A program made the translations under genes and the position numbers. A DNA stretch of 6,634 nucleotides from Oscillospiraceae bacterium (GTDB taxonomy: Bacteria; Bacillota_A; Clostridia; Oscillospirales; Oscillospiraceae): positions 1 through 6,634 of the forward strand of contig JAFOBK010000221.1 of assembly GCA_017381835.1 (NCBI GenBank), given 5' to 3'. This document shows positions 1 to 6,355 of this stretch, piece after piece (the first letter of the stretch is position 1; each line of letters opens with the position of its first letter). The notes below the pieces were generated by a model. That model was not told the origin of the DNA, searched no databases, and saw only the letters and a list, made by a program, of their open reading frames with translations.

Positions 1-1479
1 CTGATGTTCAGGAGAAATGCCGATACCAGTATCCTGTACACTCAGCAACACTTCACCGGATTTCTGAGCAACAGTCACTTTCACTCTGCCGCCGGGTTGG
101 TTGTACTTAATGGCATTGTCGCAAAGGTTGTAGACGACCTCGTACAGCAATCTGCGGACACCATTCACAACGCCATCTTCGCCGATGATTTCCAAAGAAA
201 CACCCTTCAGTTTTGCAGCATCTGCAAGTGTTTCACAGACTTCCTCAGAAAGAACTTTGAGGGATACTTCTTCATGGGGCATATCCGTTCCATCATCCAG
301 CTGAGATAAACGGATAATATCATCAATTAGCGTAACCAGTCTAGATGCCTCTTTGCGAATGCGGCCCACAAATCGTGGTGCATCTTCTGCCTTCACAATG
401 CCGTTTTCCATCAGTTCTGCGGAACCAATGATGGACTGCAGCGGTGTTTTCAGTTCGTGGGACACATTTGCGGTAAACTCCTGACGGTTCTTTTCTGCAT
501 TGACCTGTTCCGTGATATCAAAGGCAAGGATCACCATGCCATGATGATTTCCGTCAGAGTCAATTCTGCTCAGATCAAACTGATACTCTCTGCCGTTCTC
601 CCTGGCCCGGAAGTCAGTACTTCCCTGCTCTCTTGCAGTCTGCAGTGCCAGTCGCATATTCTGCTTGCGGTCAATCGTAAGAAAATCCTCTCCGATACAG
701 GTAATGCCAGCACCAAACAGCGTTCTTGCGGCAGGGTTGATGCTGAGGATCCTGCCGGTACTGTCAAGAAGAACCAGCGCTTCCTTCATATTTCCCGTAA
801 TTTGTTCAAATTCATTCTGCTTATGTTGTAAAGTTCGGAGCTGGCTTTTGATTTCCAAATGCTGCGCATGGATACGGTGAAGCAGCGGGGATAATTCCTC
901 ATATGCTTCATTTTCCATGGGGTTATCCAGATTCAGGTTATTCAGCGGCGCAACAATCGTCTTTGCCATACGGTGTGCCAGCCACGCGGAAAGCACAATG
1001 GCAATCACCAGAACAATGGCAATTGGCCGGAGCATTCCCAACACCAACACCAGCACGGTTGCACGGCTCACGGATACACGAAGCACGCTGCCGTCATTCA
1101 GCCGGGTTGCTTCATAGATAGTTTGCTCAGTCAATGTGGAGGATTGACGTGTACTGCTTCCTGTACCGGATGCAAGAGCTTCCCTGATTTCTTCGCGTTC
1201 TGCATGGTTTTCCATAGTTTCTGCATCTACATGGCTGTCGTAAATGACAGTTCCATCAGCATTTACCCATGTCAAACGGTAGCGGTCAGCGTTCAATTTT
1301 TCCAGATATCCTTTACCAAGCTGCTGCGTTGCGCTTGCCGCAAGGCTCAATTCATCTTTTAGCTGTGATTCCTGCACACTCCCAAAATACGGATACAGTA
1401 TTCCAGTAATTATCGTCAAACTCGCCATCAGCACTGCGATTGCCACAGAAAGGATGGACTTCATAATTTTACTTGTCAT
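1..1479 (-). CDS. phoR: PhoR-type phosphate sensor histidine kinase, 3' end cut by window
   Basis: Membrane sensor kinase expected to autophosphorylate under phosphate limitation and pass the phosphate to the response regulator encoded just before it. The frame is open to the window edge, giving 493 residues. Seen in order: TM helix about residues 8-29; an extracytoplasmic domain about 30-150 with a Cache/PDC-like look (NADGTVIYDS, later LNDGSVLRVS); TM helix about 152-168; a short HAMP-like linker (APLNNL, then YEELSPLLHRI) and coiled region; a cytoplasmic PAS domain about 224-325 (LLDSTGRILSINPAA); the H box SHELKTP with phosphoacceptor His341; the N box with Asn455 (NLCDNAIKYN); and the G1 box DTGIGIS from Asp483. 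The G2 box and C-terminus lie outside the window, roughly 80-100 residues by family length. The ATG at 1479 was chosen because GGGAGG lies 6 nt upstream; it overlaps the regulator's stop by 11 nt. PhoR is inferred from context; the kinase family is clear. Confidence 0.93.
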   Translation of the reverse strand, partial: MTSKIMKSILSVAIAVLMASLTIITGILYPYFGSVQESQLKDELSLAASATQQLGKGYLEKLNADRYRLTWVNADGTVIYDSHVDAETMENHAEREEIREALASGTGSSTRQSSTLTEQTIYEATRLNDGSVLRVSVSRATVLVLVLGMLRPIAIVLVIAIVLSAWLAHRMAKTIVAPLNNLNLDNPMENEAYEELSPLLHRIHAQHLEIKSQLRTLQHKQNEFEQITGNMKEALVLLDSTGRILSINPAARTLFGAGITCIGEDFLTIDRKQNMRLALQTAREQGSTDFRARENGREYQFDLSRIDSDGNHHGMVILAFDITEQVNAEKNRQEFTANVSHELKTPLQSIIGSAELMENGIVKAEDAPRFVGRIRKEASRLVTLIDDIIRLSQLDDGTDMPHEEVSLKVLSEEVCETLADAAKLKGVSLEIIGEDGVVNGVRRLLYEVVYNLCDNAIKYNQPGGRVKVTVAQKSGEVLLSVQDTGIGISPEHQ

Positions 1480-2149
1480 AATGAGCCTCCCAGCGATAGC
1501 CTACATTCCGAACAGTTTCGATCATCTTGCCGTAGCCGTCCAACTTCTGGCGTAAGGTACGGATATGGGCATCCAGGGTACGGGAATCCCCCATATAATC
1601 CTGTTTCCATACCTGAGAAAACAGCTGTTCTCTGGTGTAAACCATTCCGGGATGAGAAAGGAACATCCGGAGAATCTCAAATTCCTTATATGTAAGCTGA
1701 ACTCTACACCCATCCGCAATCACTGTATGCTCATCCAAATTGACCACGAGACCGCCCACCTTCAGCAGCTTGGATACCTGCTGGGGCTGGCTGCGGCGGA
1801 GTACCGCTTTTACTCTGGATACCATTTCCATAATGCTGAATGGTTTCACAATATAATCATCGGCACCCAAATCCAGGCCACGGACACGGTCATACTCCTG
1901 TCCCTTGGCAGTTGCCAGAATCACAGGAATCCTGTTATATTCAACAGATTCTTTCATTTGTGTCAAAATCCCGATACCATCCATGCCGGGCAGCATCACA
2001 TCCAGAACGATCAACTCTGGCTTTTCCTTTTGCAGTGCTTCCCAGCAGGAAAGACCGTCTTCAAAGCCCTTGGTTTCAAATCTGGCAGCATTCAATGCAT
2101 ACATTTCGATGTCACGGATACCTGCGTCATCTTCCACGCACCAAATCAT
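1469..2149 (-). CDS. phoP: PhoP/PhoB-family response regulator (OmpR type)
   Basis: DNA-binding response regulator of 226 aa, the usual OmpR/PhoB length, expected to activate phosphate-starvation genes when phosphorylated by the adjacent kinase. The receiver domain (about 1-119) shows the acidic pair Asp7/Asp8, phosphoacceptor Asp50 in VLDVMLPGMDG, the Thr80-Ala81 switch region, and Lys102 in the conserved KPF motif. A winged-helix domain follows (about 128-222), with LTYKEFEILRMF, a recognition-helix segment around SRTLDAHIRTLRQKL (189-203) and the terminal hairpin VRNVGYRW. The frame extends upstream to 2194, but the ATG at 2149 is preferred: AGGAGG sits 7 nt before it and the protein then begins directly with the receiver strand (MIWCVEDD). 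It starts 2 nt after the phoU stop. The symbol phoP follows Gram-positive usage; phoB is the enteric name. Assignment to phosphate control rests on position in the pst operon. Confidence 0.93.
   Translation of the reverse strand: MIWCVEDDAGIRDIEMYALNAARFETKGFEDGLSCWEALQKEKPELIVLDVMLPGMDGIGILTQMKESVEYNRIPVILATAKGQEYDRVRGLDLGADDYIVKPFSIMEMVSRVKAVLRRSQPQQVSKLLKVGGLVVNLDEHTVIADGCRVQLTYKEFEILRMFLSHPGMVYTREQLFSQVWKQDYMGDSRTLDAHIRTLRQKLDGYGKMIETVRNVGYRWEAHYDK
1486..1491 (-). promoter_or_regulatory. phoR ribosome binding site inside the end of phoP
   Basis: GGGAGG lies 6 nt before the ATG at 1479, within the last codons of the regulator gene. It favours this start over the in-frame ATG at 1464 (codon 6). 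Confidence 0.8.
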
Positions 2150-2151
2150 GT

Positions 2152-2796
2152 TCACACCTCCTTGTGGATTCCTGTTACGGAGTAAATCACCCATTCCGCA
2201 ATATTGGTTGCATGGTCACCGATCCGTTCAAAATACTTGGAAATCATCAACAGATCGAGAGCAAATTCTCCATCCTCCGGGTTTTCCGCAATCCATGTGA
2301 TAATGCCCCGTTTCACCTTGGAGAAATATGTGTCAACAATATCATCCCGAGCAATCACATTTCGGGCAAGTTCCACATCTTTTTTCACAAAGGCATCTAC
2401 ACTGGATGTAACCATTCGCGTTGTCTCTCCGGCCATTTCCGTAATCAGTTTCATGCCATCCATATTGTGACCATTCAGAAAGGCAACGATTTCCGCAATA
2501 TCCTCAGCCTGATCTCCGATGCGCTCCATGTCCGTGATAATTTTCAGCGCCGCAGAAATCAGACGAAGATCCTTTGCTACCGGCTGCTGGTGAAGCAAAA
2601 GCTTCATACATCTGCTTTCAATGTCGCGCTCCATCTGATCAATGGCAGAACCGTTTTCTTTCACTGTTTCCGCTAAAATCACATCACCATCGATAAGGGC
2701 TTTTGCGGCGGCTTCGATCGCCTCTTCGCACAAGGCACCCATTTCAATAATCTCTCTGTTCAGTTCAAACAGCTGCTGCTCAAATCGGTTTCTCAT
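2152..2796 (-). CDS. phoU: PhoU phosphate signalling regulator
   Basis: Cytoplasmic, all-helical PhoU protein of 214 aa, a normal length. In the family it associates with the Pst transporter and the PhoR kinase and represses the Pho response when phosphate is plentiful. Two PhoU repeats are visible, each with the metal-binding signature: E91-x3-D95-x3-D99 within TDMERIGDQAEDIAE, and E190-x3-D194-x3-N198 within YFERIGDHATNIAE. The region DLRLISAALKI just before the first signature is also typical. No membrane segment is seen. The ATG at 2796 follows AAGGAGG at good spacing, and that ribosome site overlaps the pstB stop codon, so translation of the two is probably coupled. The last codons of phoU in turn contain the ribosome site of the response regulator gene. 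Confidence 0.97.
   Translation of the reverse strand: MRNRFEQQLFELNREIIEMGALCEEAIEAAAKALIDGDVILAETVKENGSAIDQMERDIESRCMKLLLHQQPVAKDLRLISAALKIITDMERIGDQAEDIAEIVAFLNGHNMDGMKLITEMAGETTRMVTSSVDAFVKKDVELARNVIARDDIVDTYFSKVKRGIITWIAENPEDGEFALDLLMISKYFERIGDHATNIAEWVIYSVTGIHKEV
2157..2162 (-). promoter_or_regulatory. phoP ribosome binding site inside the end of phoU
   Basis: A full AGGAGG, 7 nt before the ATG at 2149, forms part of the last phoU codons. It decides the regulator's start and implies that translation of phoU and phoP is linked. Confidence 0.85.
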
Positions 2797-2805
2797 ATTT
2801 CCTCC

Positions 2806-3561
2806 TTAACCAAATCTGCCGGTAATGTAATCTTCAGTGCGCTTATCCATAGGCTGTGAGAAAATGTCATCTGTCTTTCCAAACTCTACCAACTCGCCAA
2901 GCAAAAAGAACGCAGTATAGTCAGACACGCGAACCGCTTGCTGCATATTGTGTGTAACCATAACGATGGTATACTTTTCTTTCAGCTCCATAACCAGTTC
3001 CTCGATGTGGGAGGTAGAAATTGGGTCGAGCGCAGATGTTGGTTCATCCATCAGCAGTATCTTCGGCTGCACAGCCAACGCTCTTGCAATGCACAGACGC
3101 TGCTGCTGACCACCGGACATACCAAGGGCATTCTTTTTCAATCTGTCCTTCACCTCGTCCCAGATCGCCGCATCACGCAGAGCCTGTTCCACGATCCCAT
3201 CCAACTGCACTTTATTCGTAATGCCGTGTGTGCGGGGACCGTAAGCCACATTGTCGTAGATGCTCATAGGGAATGGATTAGGCTTCTGGAACACCATACC
3301 GATTTCTTTACGGAGATTGTTCACATCCACTTCCCTGGAGAAAGTATCTGTTTCCTCATATCGAATGTCGCCGGTGATCTTCACGCCGGGAATCAGGTCA
3401 TTCATTCGGTTCAAGGTTTTGAGGAAAGTAGACTTGCCGCAACCGGAAGGGCCGATAAAGGCGGTAATGCTCCTTTCAGGGATTTCGATATTTACATTTT
3501 TCAGAGCCTGATGGTCGCCGTACCACAGGCACATATCGTTTACAGTAATGACAGACTTCAT
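2806..3561 (-). CDS. pstB: PstB phosphate ABC transporter ATPase
   Basis: ATP-binding subunit that works as a dimer on the inner face of the membrane to power phosphate import through PstC-PstA. At 251 aa it has the standard PstB length. Visible motifs: Walker [10 protein letters not shown] (37-45), Q-loop [11 protein letters not shown] with Gln92 (the PNPFP stretch is a PstB hallmark), ABC signature SGGQQQR (149-155), Walker B ILLMDEP (168-174) with Asp172 and catalytic Glu173, D-loop SALD (176-179) and switch His204 in VTHNMQQA. All catalytic residues are present, so the protein should be active. The ATG at 3561 overlaps the pstA stop as ATGA (4 nt), with AAGGAG inside the end of pstA, which points to translational coupling. 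Confidence 0.98.
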   Translation of the reverse strand: MKSVITVNDMCLWYGDHQALKNVNIEIPERSITAFIGPSGCGKSTFLKTLNRMNDLIPGVKITGDIRYEETDTFSREVDVNNLRKEIGMVFQKPNPFPMSIYDNVAYGPRTHGITNKVQLDGIVEQALRDAAIWDEVKDRLKKNALGMSGGQQQRLCIARALAVQPKILLMDEPTSALDPISTSHIEELVMELKEKYTIVMVTHNMQQAVRVSDYTAFFLLGELVEFGKTDDIFSQPMDKRTEDYITGRFG

Positions 3562-4415
3562 AAACTTCTCCTTTTTGCAAAGTGCTTCTGCACCGAAGTC
3601 GCTGCAAAGTTGATCAGAACAGTCAACACCATCAGGATGGCAGCAATGGCAAAAGCCACACCGAACTCGCCCTGTTCTTTTGCGTATACATAGAGAGCAA
3701 CGGTCAGCGTTGCACCCGGCGCTACCAGTCCATCGATCATGCCGCCCGCCGCATGAGCAAAGCCTGCGGTAAAGAGCAGTGCTGCAGACTCACCAAGAAT
3801 GCGACCGACAGATAAAATACAACCTGTGATGACACCATCCACACAACCGGGAAGGACTACAGTACGGACAACACGCCACTTACCGGCACCCAAACCGAAT
3901 GCACCTTCACGGTAGGACTGAGGAACTGTTTTCAAACTCTCCTGCGTGGTACGCATAATGGTAGGCAGATTCATAATTACCAGAGTCAGCGCACCTGCCA
4001 TCAAGCAGGTTCCCATGCTGTTGGAGAACAACAGCATACCCACCAGACCGTAGATAATAGAGGGGATGCCGGAAAGGGTCTCGGCGGCATACTCGATGAT
4101 GCCAACCACTTTTTTATTGGATGCGTACTCGGTCAGATAGATGGCTGAACCCACGCCCAAAGGCAGGACGATAAGCAAGGTTGCCAGCATAATATAGACC
4201 GTATTCAAAATATCAGGCAGGATACCGATGCGCTCAGTCAGGTAGCTGGGTTTGGTTGACAGCAGTTCCCAAGTGATATTGGGTACGCCCAGCCCCAGCA
4301 CATAGATCAGCAGGAACAGCACCAGAGCGGCAGTCAAGCCAACTGACAACAGCATCAGCGCTTTCATCAGCATTTCAAAGCCGCTTCTCTTTCGGGATAA
4401 TGATTGATTGTGCAT
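3558..4415 (-). CDS. pstA: PstA phosphate ABC transporter permease
   Basis: One of the two integral membrane subunits forming the phosphate channel. It has 285 aa, the usual PstA length, with about six predicted TM helices; the first spans about residues 19-42 after a short basic cytoplasmic N-terminus (SLSRKRS). The binding-protein-dependent transport (BPD/MetI-like) permease domain is clear: the [14 protein letters not shown] segment (114-127) conserved between PstA and PstC, and the cytoplasmic EAA loop that contacts PstB (about 170-189, [21 protein letters not shown]). The start at 4415 lies 3 nt after the pstC stop and follows AAGGAG that overlaps the end of pstC. PstA rather than PstC is inferred from gene order and from [16 protein letters not shown] before the EAA loop. 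Confidence 0.96.
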   Translation of the reverse strand: MHNQSLSRKRSGFEMLMKALMLLSVGLTAALVLFLLIYVLGLGVPNITWELLSTKPSYLTERIGILPDILNTVYIMLATLLIVLPLGVGSAIYLTEYASNKKVVGIIEYAAETLSGIPSIIYGLVGMLLFSNSMGTCLMAGALTLVIMNLPTIMRTTQESLKTVPQSYREGAFGLGAGKWRVVRTVVLPGCVDGVITGCILSVGRILGESAALLFTAGFAHAAGGMIDGLVAPGATLTVALYVYAKEQGEFGVAFAIAAILMVLTVLINFAATSVQKHFAKRRSL

Positions 4416-4418
4416 ATT

Positions 4419-5285
4419 TTACTCCTTTTCCCGTTTGAGGAAGAAATTCAGCGTGGCATTGATCAGCATAATAAACAGGAACAATACCAGTGCGATGGAG
4501 AACAGTGCCTGTCTCTGCAAACCGCTGGAATAAGCCATCTCGCTGGATACGGCAGTTGTCAGAAAGCGAACGCTCTGAAACAGCGAATCTGGCATGTTCG
4601 GCACATTACCTGCTACCATCATTACTGCCATCGCTTCACCGACCGCTCGGCCCACACCCAGTACAACAGCTGCCGCGATACCGCTTTTTGCAGCAGGGAC
4701 AGAAACCTTGAAATAGGTTTCGATAGGCGTTGCACCAAGCGCAAGCGAAGCATCTTCGTATGCCTTGGGAACCGCATCCAGTGCGGTGATGGACATTTTG
4801 ATAATGGACGGCAGAATCATGATTGCCAGGATAATGATCGCCGCCAACAAACTCGCGCCATCAGGCACAAGAAATATCTTTCGGATACTCGGAACCAATA
4901 CCAGCATACCCACCAGACCAAAAACAACGGAAGGGATACCGGCAAGCAGGCTCACTGCAGACTGCATCACGGATTTTACTCCGGGAGATGCCAGTTTAGA
5001 CAGATATACAGCAGTCATAAAGCCAACCGGAACACCAATGAGGATAGCCCCCGCAGTTCCGAAACTACTGGTCAGGATAAAGGGTAAAATACCGTATTTC
5101 GGTTCAGATGCCGTGGATGCCCATTCCTTGCCGAACAGGAAGTCCACCAAACCGATCTCACGGATCGCGGGGATACCGGAAATCACCAGATAGATGGTAA
5201 TCAGCAGAACGCAGCCGACCGTAATCAATCCCAGCAGCAGAAAGATCCCATGGATGACTTTTTCCAACAATTGATTCTTTTTCAT
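4419..5285 (-). CDS. pstC: PstC phosphate ABC transporter permease
   Basis: Second membrane subunit of the phosphate channel, 288 aa from the chosen start. TM helix 1 spans about residues 11-36 (HGIFLLLGLITVGCVLLITI), followed by the PstC-typical extracytoplasmic stretch with FLFGKEWAS and KYGILPFI (about 49-70). The LAGIPSVVFGLVGM segment (114-127) and the EAA loop (about 177-197, YEDASLALGATPIETYFKV) identify a BPD permease that docks on PstB. The frame extends upstream to 5336, but the ATG at 5285 is preferred: GAGGG lies 7 nt upstream, the protein then begins with the expected MKKN and first TM helix, and the upstream part would lie in a hairpin. It is separated from pstS by 62 nt, the largest gap within the operon. 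Confidence 0.96.
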   Translation of the reverse strand: MKKNQLLEKVIHGIFLLLGLITVGCVLLITIYLVISGIPAIREIGLVDFLFGKEWASTASEPKYGILPFILTSSFGTAGAILIGVPVGFMTAVYLSKLASPGVKSVMQSAVSLLAGIPSVVFGLVGMLVLVPSIRKIFLVPDGASLLAAIIILAIMILPSIIKMSITALDAVPKAYEDASLALGATPIETYFKVSVPAAKSGIAAAVVLGVGRAVGEAMAVMMVAGNVPNMPDSLFQSVRFLTTAVSSEMAYSSGLQRQALFSIALVLFLFIMLINATLNFFLKREKE

Positions 5286-5292
5286 AGTCTGT

Positions 5293-5297
5293 CCCTC
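5293..5297 (-). promoter_or_regulatory. pstC ribosome binding site (decides the start)
   Basis: GAGGG lies 7 nt before the ATG at 5285 and supports this start over the longer reading frame from 5336, whose extra 17 residues have no permease character and overlap the hairpin. Confidence 0.7.
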
Positions 5298-5308
5298 ATA
5301 GCGCATGA

Positions 5309-5334
5309 GCGACGGCCAGTAGCATGACCGTCGC
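5309..5334 (-). other. pstS-pstC intercistronic hairpin
   Basis: On the minus strand GCGACGGTCA can pair with TGGCCGTCGC: a 10-bp stem with one G-U wobble and a 6-nt loop (TGCTAC). It begins 13 nt after the pstS stop and ends 23 nt before the pstC ATG, so the pstC ribosome site is left free. No T-tract follows, so it is not a standard terminator. Such hairpins after a binding-protein gene often shield the upstream mRNA from 3' decay and so raise the ratio of binding protein to transporter. That role is inferred here. Confidence 0.75.
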
Positions 5335-5347
5335 ATCTGCTTCTTTC

Positions 5348-6166
5348 TTAGTTTCCTTCACTGTAAGCAGGGACAACACCGGCTGCGGAGATGATGTCGC
5401 ATGCTTCATCGGAGGTAATGTAGGTGAAGAACTTGAATGCTGCGTCGCTCAGTTCAGTGTCAGTCTTCGTTACCAGCACGAAAGGACGCTGTACCACATA
5501 GCTGCCATCCTTGATGGTCTCTTTGGTGGGAGCAATACCGTCTACGGTCACGGCCTTTACGGTATCCTTCACAGAGGCCACGGAAGCATAGCCAATCGCG
5601 CCGGGGTTCTGGGCAACAGTAGTGATTACATCTCCGGTGGAAGTCAGCTCCTGACGGTACCGGCAGGCGTCCTCGGTGTCGGTAATGGACTCGAAGCCGT
5701 CACGGGTTCCGGAACCGGCTTCACGACCGATCAGAACGATATCGACATCATTGCCGCCAACCTCAGACCAGTTGGTGATTTCCCCTGTGTAGATTTTGGC
5801 GATGGTTTCCACGCTCAGGTCAGCGACGGGATTTTCGGGGTTCACGATGATGGCAATGCCGTCATAGGCCAGAACGATGCCGCTCAGACCAGCTTCCTTT
5901 TCTTCGGTTTTCAGTTCACGGGAGGACAGGCCAATGTCGCAGCGACCTTCCTGAACGGCCTTGATACCGCTGCCGGAGCCGGTAGGATTATACGTAAAGC
6001 TGATACCTGTGTCATTTTGGAAAGCCTCACCCAGAGCGCCGATCACTTTTTCCATCGAAGTGGATCCATCCGTAGAAACGGAGCCAGTGGTGTTTGTGCT
6101 GCCACAGCCTGCAAGCATGGTCAGAGCCAAAACTGCGGCCATCATCATGGTAATCATTCTTTTCAT
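5348..6166 (-). CDS. pstS: PstS phosphate-binding lipoprotein
   Basis: Extracytoplasmic substrate-binding protein that captures phosphate and delivers it to PstC-PstA. From the ATG at 6166 it has 272 aa, at the short end for the family. The signal peptide has a basic start (MKR), a hydrophobic core and lipobox LAGC with the lipidated Cys21, so a membrane-anchored lipoprotein is expected in a Gram-positive cell. Phosphate-site motifs of the PstS family are all visible: GSTS (34-37), PTGSGSGIKA (61-70), DIGLSSRELK (77-86), the Asp102 of AYDGIA, and the REAGSGTRDGFE loop (148-159). Later YITSDEACDII near the C-terminus also fits. A TTG at 6172 is in frame but only 3 nt from AGGAG, while the ATG at 6166 is 9 nt away and preferred. 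It is the first gene of the operon, behind a Pho box. Confidence 0.96.
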   Translation of the reverse strand: MKRMITMMMAAVLALTMLAGCGSTNTTGSVSTDGSTSMEKVIGALGEAFQNDTGISFTYNPTGSGSGIKAVQEGRCDIGLSSRELKTEEKEAGLSGIVLAYDGIAIIVNPENPVADLSVETIAKIYTGEITNWSEVGGNDVDIVLIGREAGSGTRDGFESITDTEDACRYRQELTSTGDVITTVAQNPGAIGYASVASVKDTVKAVTVDGIAPTKETIKDGSYVVQRPFVLVTKTDTELSDAAFKFFTYITSDEACDIISAAGVVPAYSEGN

Positions 6167-6175
6167 TTTCAATGT

Positions 6176-6180
6176 CTCCT
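6176..6180 (-). promoter_or_regulatory. pstS ribosome binding site (decides the start)
   Basis: AGGAG on the minus strand lies 9 nt before the ATG at 6166 and only 3 nt before the in-frame TTG at 6172. The spacing favours the ATG, which shortens the signal peptide by two residues but leaves its basic start, core and lipobox intact. Confidence 0.8.
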
Positions 6181-6215
6181 TTCAGACAACTGTATTTATC
6201 TTTGCTACAGGTATC

Positions 6216-6244
6216 ATTTTAGAGAGCATATGTAAAATCCAAAA
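6216..6244 (-). promoter_or_regulatory. Candidate pst operon promoter
   Basis: TAAAAT (6221-6216) differs from the consensus -10 at one base. At a 17-bp spacing upstream is only TTTTGG (6244-6239), a poor -35, as is common where an activator replaces it. The Pho-box repeats cover the -35 region and reach to within 9 nt of the -10, the arrangement known for PhoP-activated promoters. Transcription would begin near 6209, giving a leader of about 43 nt before the pstS ATG. The start site is not shown by the sequence itself. Confidence 0.55.
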
Positions 6245-6270
6245 GACAACAAATGTGAAATCTGTGTCAA
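6231..6270 (-). promoter_or_regulatory. Putative Pho box upstream of pstS (TTNACA direct repeats)
   Basis: On the minus strand TTGACA (6270-6265) and TTCACA (6259-6254) lie exactly 11 nt apart. A degenerate copy TGTCTT (6248-6243) sits in the next 11-nt register, and TTTACA (6236-6231) is one base off the fourth register. Gram-positive PhoP is known to bind direct repeats of TT(A/T/C)ACA with about 5-bp spacers, which this matches, with one G in the first copy. The 11-nt period puts the sites on one face of the helix. TTGACA is not a usable -35, as nothing like a -10 lies 17 nt downstream. Binding by the operon's own regulator is inferred. Confidence 0.7.
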
Positions 6271-6315
6271 ATCATCTCCACTGCAAAAACCATAAGAAAA
6301 TTGCCAATACAAGAA

Positions 6316-6352
6316 ACAGGCCGCCAGGGCACTTCAATGCACTGGCGGCTGT
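6316..6352 (-). terminator. Hairpin terminator after the ANTAR gene
   Basis: On the minus strand, 4 nt after the ANTAR stop codon, GCCGCCAG pairs perfectly with CTGGCGGC (8 bp; plus-strand arms 6320-6327 and 6342-6349). The outer ACA/TGT pairs extend it past a one-base bulge, and GCA/TGC can pair inside after one mismatch. A modest T-rich run (TGTTTCTTGT) follows. The T-tract is interrupted, so efficiency is uncertain. It separates the ANTAR transcript from the pst promoter. Confidence 0.8.
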
Positions 6353-6355
6353 CAA

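Noticed and set aside
1840..2676. Plus-strand open frame of 278 codons opposite phoU and phoP
   Set aside because: Low-complexity His/Arg/Ser-rich translation, antisense to two clear genes, and crossing their junction. It is a shadow frame.
4404..5087. Plus-strand open frame of 227 codons opposite pstC
   Set aside because: Gln/His/Arg-rich translation typical of the complement of hydrophobic membrane-protein codons; no domain and no promoter seen.
5309..5334. Possible ANTAR target or rho-independent terminator between pstS and pstC
   Set aside because: The 6-nt loop reads TGCTAC, lacking the A1 and G4 of ANTAR hexaloops, there is no second paired hairpin, and no T-run follows the stem. It is kept only as an intercistronic hairpin.
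5324..6235. Plus-strand open frame of 303 codons opposite pstS
   Set aside because: It is fully antisense to a textbook PstS with intact motifs. Its translation shows no recognisable domain and is rich in the Gly/His/Cys pattern expected from reading the complement, and it has no convincing ribosome site.
6265..6270. TTGACA as a consensus -35 element
   Set aside because: The hexamer 17 nt downstream is GTCTTT, not a -10. The 11-nt repeat with TTCACA explains it better as a Pho half-site.
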